Below, piece after piece: positions 8,241 through 16,893 of a stretch of 36,535 nucleotides of DNA (its first letter is position 1; every line of letters starts with the position of its first letter). The position numbers and the translations under genes were made by a program. The notes beneath the pieces were generated by a model. It did no database searches and had not been told where the DNA came from. It worked only from the letters and a program-made list of their open reading frames with translations. Source of the stretch: Oscillospiraceae bacterium (GTDB lineage Bacteria > Bacillota > Clostridia > Oscillospirales > Oscillospiraceae); the NCBI GenBank assembly GCA_017452605.1, contig JAFTMB010000073.1, positions 1 to 36,535 of the forward strand. The letters are read 5' to 3'.

Positions 8241-8858
8241 ATGTACGCCAAATGTTTCAAACGGGTGCTGGATTTTACCCTTTCTCTTTGCGGTATTACG
8301 GTGCTGTTTCCGGTTTTGCTGGTGCTTACCGTGGTGGGCGCAATCAAAATGCAGGGAAATCCTTTCTTTACCCAGGAGCGTCCGGGTAAGAATGAAAAGA
8401 TTTTTAAGCTGATTAAATTCCGCACCATGTCCAACGCAAAGGACAAAGACGGAAACCTGCTGCCCGACGATGTGCGGCTCAACAGCTATGGAAGATTCCT
8501 GCGCTCCACCAGCCTGGATGAGCTGCCGGAGCTGTGGAACATTTTGGTTGGCGATATGAGCATCGTAGGGCCCAGACCCCTGCTGGTGCGCTACCTGCCC
8601 CGGTACAATGCCCAGCAGCGCCGCCGTCATGAGGTGCGGCCGGGTCTGACCGGTTACGCCCAGGTCAACGGACGAAACGCCCTTACCTGGGAGGATAAAT
8701 TCCGCATGGATGTGGAATATGTGGACAATATCACCTTCCTGGGGGATGTGAAAATCATTCTCGGAACGGTGAAGGCTGTGGTGAAGCGGGAGGGCATCAG
8801 CTCCGAATCCGCGGCAACCATGGAAGAATTTATGGGCACAAAGGAAGTGTCCGGCTGA
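8241..8858 (+). CDS. monotopic phosphoglycosyl transferase, PglC-like
   Basis: Initiating enzyme of glycan assembly: moves a sugar-1-phosphate from a UDP-sugar onto undecaprenyl phosphate at the inner face of the membrane. At 205 aa it is the short PglC form, without the extra membrane region of WcaJ/WbaP. Seen: an N-terminal hydrophobic re-entrant helix with a central proline (about 10-35, P24), FKLIKFRTM, the catalytic Asp-Glu pair D93-E94 in TSLDELPEL, and VGPRPLL. GLTGYAQVNGRN follows. Its position after PglF/PglE-like genes suggests a diacetamido- or 4-amino-4,6-dideoxy-hexose donor. The ribosome site is GAGGAG. Confidence 0.92.
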   Translation: MYAKCFKRVLDFTLSLCGITVLFPVLLVLTVVGAIKMQGNPFFTQERPGKNEKIFKLIKFRTMSNAKDKDGNLLPDDVRLNSYGRFLRSTSLDELPELWNILVGDMSIVGPRPLLVRYLPRYNAQQRRRHEVRPGLTGYAQVNGRNALTWEDKFRMDVEYVDNITFLGDVKIILGTVKAVVKREGISSESAATMEEFMGTKEVSG

Positions 8859-8889
8859 CAGGCGAAAAAAGGGAAAGGTCGAAAGAGAA

Positions 8890-10008
8890 ATGAGCAAAAA
8901 GGCGGTATGCATCAGCTGCTTTCATGAATACGACAACCGGATTCGGTTTGTGATTGCCCAGCTGGAAGAAATGGGCTATGAATGCACCTATATCACCTCG
9001 GATTTTGCCCATATCCAAAAGGAGCATTTTGAAATTTCCCTGCCCAACGCCATGCAAATCCCCACCAAACCCTATTACAAGAATCTTTCGGTGGAGCGAC
9101 TGAGCTCTCACCACTTTTTTGCCCGGGACGCTTTCCGTCAGGTGGAGAAAATTGACCCGGATCTGCTGTTTACTATGGTTCCGCCCAACTCGGTGGCCCA
9201 GTATGCCGCCCGGTACAAGAAAAAGCACCCCAAGTGCAAGCTGATTCTGGACATTTTTGACCTGTGGCCGGAAACCTTTCCCAGCAACCGCATTAAAAAG
9301 CTGCTGGCGCTGCCCTTCTCCCTTTGGGGAAGCCTGCGAAATAAGGCGCTGAAGGCGGCGGATTTGGTGACAACGGAGTGCAGCCTTTACCACAAGACCC
9401 TGGAAAAATACTGCGGCAAGGAAAAGCTGTGTACCCTGCACCCTGCCAAGGAGCTGCCCCAATTAGAACCGGCGGTTTGCCTGCCGGAAGACAGCATTTC
9501 CCTTTGCTATCTGGGTTCTATCAACAACATCATCGACATTCCCCGAATCGGTCAGGTGATTGCGGCCATCGGTGGGCCTGTGCAGCTGCACATCATCGGT
9601 GACGGCGAGCGGCGGCAGGAGCTGATTGACACCGCCGAGGCTGCCGGGGCAGAGGTGACCTTCCACGGAAAGATTTACGACGCGGCGGAAAAACAGAAAA
9701 TTTTTGACCACTGCCACTTCGGCCTGAACATTATGAAAGACAGCGTCTGTGTGGGCCTGACCCTGAAAAGCATGGACTATCTTGCAGGCGGTCTTCCCAT
9801 CATCAATAACATTCCCGGCGACACCTGGGAGTTGGTGGAAAGTCAGGGCATCGGCATCAATTTTGAAAATGACAGCGCCTTGCCGGAGCAAGCGCTTTTG
9901 AAGCCCCAGGAAACAAGAGCCGGCATCCGGGAATTCTTCCGGGAGCGGTTTTCCCAGGAGGCGTTTTTGAAAAACGTCGGCGAAATTCTTCGTCGGCTGG
10001 AGAAATAA
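8890..10008 (+). CDS. glycosyltransferase, GT4-like (GT-B fold)
   Basis: Cytoplasmic glycosyltransferase of 372 aa, expected to extend the lipid-linked repeat unit. The N-terminal half begins with a CISCFHEYDNRIR segment and contains DIFDLWPE. The C-terminal half has the donor-site features of GT4: LGSINNIIDIP, HIIGDGERR, VTFHGKI, and a glycine-rich segment (DYLAGGLPIINN). Donor and acceptor cannot be predicted. The ribosome site is weak (AAAGG, 14 nt upstream). It lies 31 bp after the phosphoglycosyl transferase, so it may add the second sugar. Confidence 0.83.
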   Translation: MSKKAVCISCFHEYDNRIRFVIAQLEEMGYECTYITSDFAHIQKEHFEISLPNAMQIPTKPYYKNLSVERLSSHHFFARDAFRQVEKIDPDLLFTMVPPNSVAQYAARYKKKHPKCKLILDIFDLWPETFPSNRIKKLLALPFSLWGSLRNKALKAADLVTTECSLYHKTLEKYCGKEKLCTLHPAKELPQLEPAVCLPEDSISLCYLGSINNIIDIPRIGQVIAAIGGPVQLHIIGDGERRQELIDTAEAAGAEVTFHGKIYDAAEKQKIFDHCHFGLNIMKDSVCVGLTLKSMDYLAGGLPIINNIPGDTWELVESQGIGINFENDSALPEQALLKPQETRAGIREFFRERFSQEAFLKNVGEILRRLEK

Positions 10009-10041
10009 AGCTGCGGGGGCTTTTCCCGCAAAGGAGATTTT

Positions 10042-10971
10042 ATGGACACTATCAATGTGCTTCTGGCGGCGTACAACGGAGAAAAATTTGTGGGCCAGAT
10101 GATCGATTCCATCATTGCCCAGGACTGCGACAATTGGCAGCTGATTTTGTCGGATGACGGCTCTACCGATTCCACCCCGGAAATTCTGCAGGCCTACGCG
10201 GATAAAATGCCGGAAAAAATTCAGTTCTATCGCTCCGGCATCCGTTTTGGAAGACCTGAGCAGCACTTTATGCACCTGCTTCAGAAATTCTGCGACGCGC
10301 CGTATATCATGTTCTGCGACCAGGACGATATCTGGCACGCCGACAAAATTCGCAAAACCTACGAGAAGATGAAGGAAATTGAAAAGAAGCCGGAAATCCC
10401 CGCCATGGTACATACCGACCTGCGGGTGGTGGACGGCCAGCTGAATGAAATTCATCCTTCCTTTATGTACCTTTCCGGCATCTCCGGTGACCGTATGGAA
10501 ACCCGGCAGCTGCTGGCGCAAAATGTAGTCACCGGCTGCACCATGATGGTCAACCGCGCTTTGGCGGCGCTGGGAAGCGGGGTCATTCCCCAGGGTATTC
10601 CCATGCACGACTGGTGGCTGGCGCTGCTGGCCTCTGCCTGTGGCGTGACCGGATTTTTGAATGAAGCCACCATTGATTACCGCCAGCACGGCAACAACTC
10701 CGTGGGCGCGAAAAATGTGCGCTCTGTCAGCCATATTCTCAAAAATCTGAAGAGCCGGCAGATGGCGGAGCATATTAAGGCTACCTATGGCCACGCGGCG
10801 GTGTTTGCCAAGTGCTACGGCGCGATTTTGCCGGAGGATAAACGCCGTCAGGTAGAAGCCTACGCGGCGCTGGCCCAGAAGAACGGACTGAGCCGCAGAG
10901 CTGCGTACATCCGTTACGGCTTCTGGAAAGCAGGCGCTTTGAGAAAAATCGGCCAGCTTTTGCTGGGATAA
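10042..10971 (+). CDS. glycosyltransferase family 2, rhamnosyltransferase-like
   Basis: GT-A fold transferase of 309 aa. Seen: the N-terminal nucleotide-binding strand (VLLAAYNGEKF), SDDGSTDST, the metal-binding region FCDQDDIW, and MHDWW in the acceptor half. The DQDDIW plus HDWW pair is typical of the GT2 group that includes rhamnosyltransferases, and the same operon makes dTDP-L-rhamnose; this donor is therefore likely but not proven. AAAGGAG lies 9 nt before the ATG. A small GCGGG/CCCGC hairpin (10012-10030) precedes the ribosome site. Confidence 0.85.
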   Translation: MDTINVLLAAYNGEKFVGQMIDSIIAQDCDNWQLILSDDGSTDSTPEILQAYADKMPEKIQFYRSGIRFGRPEQHFMHLLQKFCDAPYIMFCDQDDIWHADKIRKTYEKMKEIEKKPEIPAMVHTDLRVVDGQLNEIHPSFMYLSGISGDRMETRQLLAQNVVTGCTMMVNRALAALGSGVIPQGIPMHDWWLALLASACGVTGFLNEATIDYRQHGNNSVGAKNVRSVSHILKNLKSRQMAEHIKATYGHAAVFAKCYGAILPEDKRRQVEAYAALAQKNGLSRRAAYIRYGFWKAGALRKIGQLLLG

Positions 10972-10999
10972 GAATGATTGAACCAACCGGAAAGAAAGG

Positions 11000-12427
11000 G
11001 TGAGGAGAATCAAAACCAAGAACAAGCTGGATACAATCGACCGATTTGGGTTTGTTATGCTCTGCGCTTTGATGGCGGATTGCTGCATCACCGGCGCGGG
11101 AAGACTTGTGCTGTTTGGCGGCATCAGCCTGCGTATGATTCTGCTGGCCCTGACTCTGGTGGCGGCTGCGCCGCTGATGCTTTCCGATTGGCGCGCTTTG
11201 TTGAAAAACAAGCTGATTTGGGCTTTGGGGCTGTGGGTGTTCTGGCTGGCGGTCACAACGGTGATCGGCGTTGCCGGAGGAAACAACCGTTCCCTCATCA
11301 TCACAGATCTGAAAGGCTTTGCCTACTTCTCTCTGGTTCCGGCGGCGATTTGTCTCTTGCGAACCAAAGAGCGGGTGCTTACCCTGATGAAGGTGATGAT
11401 ATACGCCAGCGGCGTGTTGGGTATTCTGGTGCTGATCCACTTTGCGCTGTATCTTTGGAACGGCGAAGTGTTCATGAAGCTGTATATCTTCGGGCTGGAG
11501 CGAGGATTTTCCGGAATTTCCCCCATCAGCGCTACCATGCCCCGGCTGTTTTTTAAGAGCTCCAACTATTTTCTGGTAGGCTGCGCCTTTGCCACCTATC
11601 TGCAGGCGGCGGAGGGTAAATTCCGGCTGGATTACACCCTGATTACGGGCATTAGCCTGGTGTGCCTGCTGATGACCTACACACGCTCTGTGTATCTGGC
11701 GGTGGGCATCGCGGCGGTGATTTTGATTGTGGCGCTGGTAATCTTCATGCCGGCTCAGACCAAAAAGCGGGTATGGAAGCATATCGGGCTTTCTGTGCTG
11801 GTGTTTTGCCTGATTTTGTCGGTGTTTGGAATCGCCACCAAAACAGACTATGTCAGCTACGCCATTGAGAGAACCTTGCTGTCGCTGGAGTCCGGCGTAC
11901 TGCCGCCGGGGCCCGGTGATCCCTCGGATCCCACGGATCCTTCCGTCACCCTTCCCACCCTCCCGGGCGAAGACAGCTACCTGCAGGATACGGTAAGCTC
12001 CGATCAGCTCAGAGCCAAAATTCAGGTGGCGCTGCGGCAGATGATCCGCAAATCCCCCATCTGGGGCAACGGCCTGGGCGCGGCTGTGGAATGGCGCCAT
12101 GTCAATGAATATTTCTACATGGATTTAACCGCCAAAACCGGCTTTATCGGCCTGATCCTCTATTTGCTGCCGGCGGCGCTGGCGGTGTGGATGGCCCTGA
12201 AAAACCGGAAAGCCTTGGGTGAAAACAAGGCCATCGCCTGCTCCTGGCTGTGCGTTTTGGCAGGATTTTTGGCATTCTCTTACTTTAACCCCTATATGAA
12301 CGCGGCTCTGGGCGTGCTGTTTTACAGCTGTACCTTGGGAGCAGTTCACGCGGTGGCGGGAGAAAAGACCCCGCAGAAAACCCTTGAAACAGAAGATGTG
12401 ATTCAGAAAAAGGAGGACATATTATGA
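11000..12427 (+). CDS. O-antigen polymerase/ligase-like membrane protein (Wzy-like)
   Basis: Polytopic membrane protein of 475 aa with about 10-12 predicted helices, expected to join repeat units on the outer face of the membrane. A large loop of about 60 residues sits before the last helices and begins with a Pro/Asp-rich stretch ([13 protein letters not shown]). It leads to IWGNGLG and [18 protein letters not shown], a Wzy_C-type pattern. The start is uncertain. A GTG at 11000 is the first in-frame start, with GGAAAG upstream; the next ATG is at 11057 without a good ribosome site. A 9-codon mini-frame (ATG 10974) ends in a TGA that overlaps this GTG, suggesting coupling. The 3' end overlaps rmlA by ATGA. 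Confidence 0.8.
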   Translation: MRRIKTKNKLDTIDRFGFVMLCALMADCCITGAGRLVLFGGISLRMILLALTLVAAAPLMLSDWRALLKNKLIWALGLWVFWLAVTTVIGVAGGNNRSLIITDLKGFAYFSLVPAAICLLRTKERVLTLMKVMIYASGVLGILVLIHFALYLWNGEVFMKLYIFGLERGFSGISPISATMPRLFFKSSNYFLVGCAFATYLQAAEGKFRLDYTLITGISLVCLLMTYTRSVYLAVGIAAVILIVALVIFMPAQTKKRVWKHIGLSVLVFCLILSVFGIATKTDYVSYAIERTLLSLESGVLPPGPGDPSDPTDPSVTLPTLPGEDSYLQDTVSSDQLRAKIQVALRQMIRKSPIWGNGLGAAVEWRHVNEYFYMDLTAKTGFIGLILYLLPAALAVWMALKNRKALGENKAIACSWLCVLAGFLAFSYFNPYMNAALGVLFYSCTLGAVHAVAGEKTPQKTLETEDVIQKKEDIL

Positions 12428-13320
12428 AAGGTATTATCTTAGCCGGCGGCAGCGGCACCCGGCTGTATCCCCTGACCCTGGTTACTTCCAAGCAGCTGCT
12501 TCCCGTATATGACAAACCTATGATTTACTACCCCATGTCCACACTGATGCTGGCGGGTATTCGGGATATTCTGATTATCTCCACTCCCAGCGATACCCCT
12601 CGTTTCCAGGAGCTGCTGGGCGATGGCAGCCGCTACGGCGTGAATTTGAGCTATGCCGTGCAGCCCTCTCCCGACGGTCTTGACCAGGCATTCTTAATCG
12701 GCAAGGAGTTCATTGGCGACGATGCCAGCGCCATGGTGCTGGGCGATAACATCTTCTACGGCAACGGCTTCAGCAAGATCCTGAGCCGGGCCTGCGACAA
12801 TGCGGAAAACGGCAGAGCCACAGTGTTCGGCTACCATGTTCACGACCCCGAGCGTTTCGGCGTTGTGGAATTTGATGACGAGGGCAAGGCCATTTCCATC
12901 GAGGAAAAGCCTGCAAAGCCCAAGTCCAACTACGCCGTTACCGGTCTTTACTTCTACCCCAAGGGCGTTTCCGCCAAGGCCGAGCAGGTCAAGCCCTCTG
13001 CCCGGGGCGAGCTGGAAATCACCACGCTCAACGATATGTACCTGCAGGAAGGCACCCTCAGCGTAGAGCTGCTGGGCCGGGGCTTTGCCTGGCTGGACAC
13101 CGGCACATTCAAGAGCCTGCTGGAAGCTGCCGAGTTTGTGGAAATGAACCAGAGCCGGCAGAATGTTCAGATTTCCGCCCCTGAGGAAATCGCCTTTGTC
13201 AAGGGCTGGATCAATAGAGAGCAGCTGCTTCAGGCTGCCGCCGCCTACGGCAAATCCCCCTACGGCGAGCATCTGCGCCGGGTGGCAGACGATAAGCTTC
13301 GTTTTATTCACAAAGATTAA
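12424..13320 (+). CDS. rmlA: glucose-1-phosphate thymidylyltransferase
   Basis: Makes dTDP-glucose from dTTP and glucose-1-phosphate, the first step to dTDP-L-rhamnose; cytoplasmic tetramer in the family. The protein is 298 aa, full length. Seen: [13 protein letters not shown] near the N-terminus with the [16 protein letters not shown] segment (nucleotide binding and catalytic Arg/Lys), VLGDNIFYG (metal Asp) and [17 protein letters not shown] lies 6 nt upstream. The ATG overlaps the wzy-like stop. dTDP-glucose also feeds the VioA-type aminotransferase at the end of the operon through RmlB. Confidence 0.97.
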   Translation: MKGIILAGGSGTRLYPLTLVTSKQLLPVYDKPMIYYPMSTLMLAGIRDILIISTPSDTPRFQELLGDGSRYGVNLSYAVQPSPDGLDQAFLIGKEFIGDDASAMVLGDNIFYGNGFSKILSRACDNAENGRATVFGYHVHDPERFGVVEFDDEGKAISIEEKPAKPKSNYAVTGLYFYPKGVSAKAEQVKPSARGELEITTLNDMYLQEGTLSVELLGRGFAWLDTGTFKSLLEAAEFVEMNQSRQNVQISAPEEIAFVKGWINREQLLQAAAAYGKSPYGEHLRRVADDKLRFIHKD

Positions 13321-13332
13321 AGGAGAGAGAAT

Positions 13333-14352
13333 ATGACCATTATTGTTACCGGCGGCGCCGGATTTATCGGAAGCAACTTTGTATTCCACATGCTGGGCAA
13401 GTACCCCGACTATCGGATCGTCTGCCTGGACAAGCTGACCTATGCAGGCAACCTTTCTACATTGGAGCCTGTGATGAACAATCCCAACTTCCGTTTCGTG
13501 AAGCTGGACATCTGCGACCGGGAAGGCGTTTATAAGCTGTTTGAAGAAGAAAAGCCCGATATCGTAGTGAACTTCGCCGCGGAAAGCCATGTGGACCGCT
13601 CCATCGAAAATCCCGAAATCTTCCTGCAGACCAATATTCTGGGCACCCAGGTGCTGATGGATGCCTGCCGGAAGTATGGCATCACCCGCTACCATCAGGT
13701 TTCCACCGACGAAGTCTACGGCGATCTGCCCTTAGACCGTCCCGACCTGCTGTTTACCGAGGAGACCCCCATCCACACCAGCTCTCCTTACTCCTCCTCC
13801 AAGGCAGGCGCTGACCTGCTGGTGCTGGCCTATCACCGCACCTACGGTCTGCCGGTTACCATTTCCCGCTGCTCCAACAACTACGGCCCCTATCACTTCC
13901 CTGAGAAGCTGATTCCCCTGATGATTGCCAACGCCCTTAACGACAAGCCCCTGCCCGTTTACGGCGAAGGCCTGAATGTCCGGGATTGGCTGTATGTAGA
14001 GGACCACTGCAAGGCCATCGACCTGATTATCCACAAGGGCCGGGTAGGTGAAGTGTATAACATCGGCGGACACAACGAAATGGCAAACATCGACATCGTC
14101 AAGCTGATCTGCAAGGCGCTGGGCAAGCCCGAAAGCCTGATTGTATACGTTACCGACCGGAAGGGTCATGATATGCGCTACGCCATTGACCCCACCAAGA
14201 TTCACAACGAGCTGGGCTGGCTGCCGGAGACCATGTTCGCCGAGGGCATCCAGAAGACCATTCAGTGGTACCTGGACAACAAGCAGTGGTGGGAAACCAT
14301 TATTTCCGGCGAGTATCAGAATTACTACGAAAAAATGTACGGCAACCGCTGA
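13333..14352 (+). CDS. rmlB: dTDP-glucose 4,6-dehydratase
   Basis: Converts dTDP-glucose to dTDP-4-keto-6-deoxyglucose with bound NAD. The protein is 339 aa. Seen: the NAD loop TGGAGFIGSN, STDEVYGDL (catalytic T-D-E), YSSSK (Tyr-x-x-x-Lys), NNYGPYHFPEK and RDWLYVEDHC, all RmlB signatures. It lies 12 bp after rmlA with an AAAGGAG ribosome site. Its product is a branch point: to rhamnose through RmlC/RmlD, and to a 4-amino sugar through the aminotransferase at 18354. Confidence 0.97.
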   Translation: MTIIVTGGAGFIGSNFVFHMLGKYPDYRIVCLDKLTYAGNLSTLEPVMNNPNFRFVKLDICDREGVYKLFEEEKPDIVVNFAAESHVDRSIENPEIFLQTNILGTQVLMDACRKYGITRYHQVSTDEVYGDLPLDRPDLLFTEETPIHTSSPYSSSKAGADLLVLAYHRTYGLPVTISRCSNNYGPYHFPEKLIPLMIANALNDKPLPVYGEGLNVRDWLYVEDHCKAIDLIIHKGRVGEVYNIGGHNEMANIDIVKLICKALGKPESLIVYVTDRKGHDMRYAIDPTKIHNELGWLPETMFAEGIQKTIQWYLDNKQWWETIISGEYQNYYEKMYGNR

Positions 14353-14365
14353 GGAGTGAAAGGCG

Positions 14366-15280
14366 ATGAAAGTATTTGTAACCGGCGTAGCCGGTCAGCT
14401 GGGTCATGATGTGGTAAATGAGCTTTGCCGCCGGGGTTATGAGGCCGTCGGCAGCGACATTGCCGAAAGCTATTCCGGCGTGCAGGATGGCTCTGCGGTT
14501 ACCGCCTGCCCCTATGTCAGTCTGGACATTACCGACAAGGCCGCAGTGAATGCGGCGCTGTCCCGGTTTGCCCCCGACGCGGTGGTTCACTGCGCCGCAT
14601 GGACGGCAGTGGATCTGGCCGAGGATGAAGACAAGCAGGAGAAAGTCCGCGCTATCAATGCAGGCGGCACGAAAAATATTGCGGAAGAGTGCAAGGCGCT
14701 GGACTGCAAAATGGTGTATATCTCCACCGACTATGTGTTCGACGGTCAGGGAGAAACCCCCTGGCAGCCGGACTGCAAGGACTATAAGCCCCTGAATGTC
14801 TATGGCCAGACCAAGCTGGAGGGAGAGCTGGCAGTGGCGGGCACCCTGGAAAAGTACTTCATCGTCCGTATCGCATGGGTATTCGGCAAGAACGGCAACA
14901 ACTTTATTAAAACCATGCTCAACCTCAGCAAAAAATACGACACCCTGCGGGTGGTGTGTGACCAAATCGGCACTCCCACCTATACCCTGGATCTGAGCCG
15001 CCTGCTGGTGGACATGATTGAAACGGAAAAGTATGGCTATTACCACGCCACCAACGAGGGCGGCTACATCAGCTGGCACGAATTCGCCTGCGAGATTTTC
15101 AGGCAGGCCGGCGTGAAAATGACCGTCAATCCCGTAACCACCGCCGAGTATGGCCTTTCCAAGGCTGCCCGGCCCTTTAACAGCCGGCTGGACAAGAGCA
15201 AGCTGACAGAAAACGGCTTTACCCCCCTGCCCACCTGGCAGGATGCCCTGGCAAGATATTTGAAGGAAATTGAGGAGTAA
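14366..15280 (+). CDS. rmlD: dTDP-4-dehydrorhamnose reductase
   Basis: Last step of dTDP-L-rhamnose synthesis, an NAD(P)H-dependent reduction at C4. The protein is 304 aa. Seen: the cofactor loop TGVAGQLGHDV, STDYVFDGQ, YGQTKLEGE (catalytic YxxxK), IVRIAWVFG and RPFNSRLDKSKL near the C-terminus. In this operon rmlD precedes rmlC, so the gene order is A-B-D-C. It lies 13 bp after rmlB with a GAGGAG ribosome site. Confidence 0.96.
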   Translation: MKVFVTGVAGQLGHDVVNELCRRGYEAVGSDIAESYSGVQDGSAVTACPYVSLDITDKAAVNAALSRFAPDAVVHCAAWTAVDLAEDEDKQEKVRAINAGGTKNIAEECKALDCKMVYISTDYVFDGQGETPWQPDCKDYKPLNVYGQTKLEGELAVAGTLEKYFIVRIAWVFGKNGNNFIKTMLNLSKKYDTLRVVCDQIGTPTYTLDLSRLLVDMIETEKYGYYHATNEGGYISWHEFACEIFRQAGVKMTVNPVTTAEYGLSKAARPFNSRLDKSKLTENGFTPLPTWQDALARYLKEIEE

Positions 15281-15283
15281 ACC

Positions 15284-15892
15284 ATGGGACAGATTACGGT
15301 TGAAAAGAATGTAGGCGGCATTGAGGGCCTATGCGTCATTACCCCCGCCGTCCACGGCGACAATCGGGGCTATTTCATGGAAACCTACAGCCAGCGGGAT
15401 ATGGCAGAAGCCGGCCTTGACATTCCTTTTGTGCAGGACAACCAGTCCATGTCCGTCAAGGGCGTGCTGCGGGGCCTGCATTTCCAGAAGCAGTATCCTC
15501 AGACCAAGCTGGTTCGCGCCATTAAGGGAAGAGTTTTCGATGTGGCGGTGGACCTGCGCTCCGACTCCAAGACCTTTGGAAAATGGTACGGCGTGGAGCT
15601 GACTGAGGAGAACAAAAAGCAGTTTCTCATTCCCAAGGGCTTTGCCCACGGCTTTTTGGTGCTGTCGGAAACCGCGGAATTTTGCTATAAGTGCGACGAT
15701 TTTTACCACGCCAATGACGAGGGCGGTCTTGCCTGGAACGACCCTGCCATCGGCATTATCTGGCCGGAATTAACCGGCGCGTATCAAGGAAACGCCAGCG
15801 CCGAGGGCTACGCCTTGCCCGACGGCACCCCTTTGAAGCTCAGCGAAAAGGACCAGAATTGGCTGGCATTAAAGGATACCTTCCGGTTTTAA
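15284..15892 (+). CDS. rmlC: dTDP-4-dehydrorhamnose 3,5-epimerase
   Basis: Double epimerase acting between RmlB and RmlD; cupin fold. At 202 aa it is slightly longer than the usual 180-190. Seen: RGYFMETY, VKGVLRGLHFQ with the catalytic His region, GRVFDVAVDLR, and PKGFAHGFLVLSE. The gene starts 3 bp after the rmlD stop, with GAGGAG inside the rmlD end, so it is coupled to rmlD. Confidence 0.96.
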   Translation: MGQITVEKNVGGIEGLCVITPAVHGDNRGYFMETYSQRDMAEAGLDIPFVQDNQSMSVKGVLRGLHFQKQYPQTKLVRAIKGRVFDVAVDLRSDSKTFGKWYGVELTEENKKQFLIPKGFAHGFLVLSETAEFCYKCDDFYHANDEGGLAWNDPAIGIIWPELTGAYQGNASAEGYALPDGTPLKLSEKDQNWLALKDTFRF

Positions 15893-15902
15893 GGAGAGAA
15901 AA

Positions 15903-16892
15903 ATGACACAGAATAACCGGCCCATGTTGAGCGTAATCTGTCCGACCTACAACCATGAGCATTACATTCGCCAGGCGTTGGACGGAATCTTGATGCAGAA
16001 GGTCAATTTCTCCATGGAGATTATTGTGGGCGAGGACTGCTCCAAAGACGGCACCCGCCAAATCCTCCGGGAATACGAAGAAAAGTACCCCGGCGTGTTT
16101 ACCATGCTGTATCGGGAAAAGAACATGGGCATGAACGGTAACTGCACCGACCTTTACGAGCGCAGTACCGGAAAATATATCGCCTATCTGGAGTGCGACG
16201 ATTTCTGGATTGACCCCAACAAGCTGCAAAAGCAGGTGGATTATCTGGAAGCCCATCCGGATGTGGTGGTGTGCTATCACAATGTGGTGGTGGTGGGACA
16301 CGACGGAAAGCCCAATGGGGAAGTATATCCGGAAAGCCCCACCGAGGACTACACCCTGCGCCAGTACCGCAGCGAATGTATGCCTGGACAGACCTCCACC
16401 TTGATGATGCGCAACTGCTATGTTGACAAGCAGTACAAATTTACAAACATCTGCAAAGACCTTGCCCTGACCCCGGGAGACCGGGTGCAAGTGTTCTCCT
16501 TTGTGGCTTACGCAAAGGTGCATTGTATCAAGGAGCCTTTGGGCGCTTACCGCCATGTTATCAGTCAGGGCTCCAGCTACAGCGCCACGGTGCGCAGAAA
16601 TTTCTATCAGGAATCTGTGTTTATGGCAGATTTCTACAGAAAAATGATGGAGTACGCCCGAAAGGACAATGCTCCCGCGCCGGCAAGAAAGACCCTGGAG
16701 CAGATGTATCTGTGGCGGCTGACCGCCGCTGTGGTCAGAGGCCGGAAAGAGGCAGACAGACCCAGCTGGACGAAGGCTGTTAAGAATCTGGAATTCAAAA
16801 CTGCCGCAGTGGGCTATTGTGCCGGAAGGCTCATTTGCCTGCCGCTGAAGAAAATCTATCATAAGATCGCGGGAAAGAGTTTAGAGCGCTGA
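15903..16892 (+). CDS. glycosyltransferase family 2
   Basis: GT-A fold transferase of 329 aa, third glycosyltransferase of the operon. Seen: SVICPTYNHEHYIRQ at the N-terminus, VGEDCSKDGTR, and the metal-binding region ECDDFWIDP followed by KLQKQVDYL. The C-terminal third has a basic helix region that may touch the membrane. It resembles capsule and O-antigen GT2 enzymes of the CpsI/WfaN sort, but donor and linkage cannot be predicted. AAGGAGAG is the ribosome site. It sits between rmlC and the flippase. Confidence 0.87.
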   Translation: MTQNNRPMLSVICPTYNHEHYIRQALDGILMQKVNFSMEIIVGEDCSKDGTRQILREYEEKYPGVFTMLYREKNMGMNGNCTDLYERSTGKYIAYLECDDFWIDPNKLQKQVDYLEAHPDVVVCYHNVVVVGHDGKPNGEVYPESPTEDYTLRQYRSECMPGQTSTLMMRNCYVDKQYKFTNICKDLALTPGDRVQVFSFVAYAKVHCIKEPLGAYRHVISQGSSYSATVRRNFYQESVFMADFYRKMMEYARKDNAPAPARKTLEQMYLWRLTAAVVRGRKEADRPSWTKAVKNLEFKTAAVGYCAGRLICLPLKKIYHKIAGKSLER

Positions 16893-16893
16893 T

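Noticed and set aside
6945..8912. 655-codon open frame on the minus strand across the PglE- and PglC-like genes
   Set aside because: It spans two real genes on the other strand and is His/Gln/Gly-rich low-information sequence. The same reasoning removes 5128-6804, 9463-11304 and 31805-33133.
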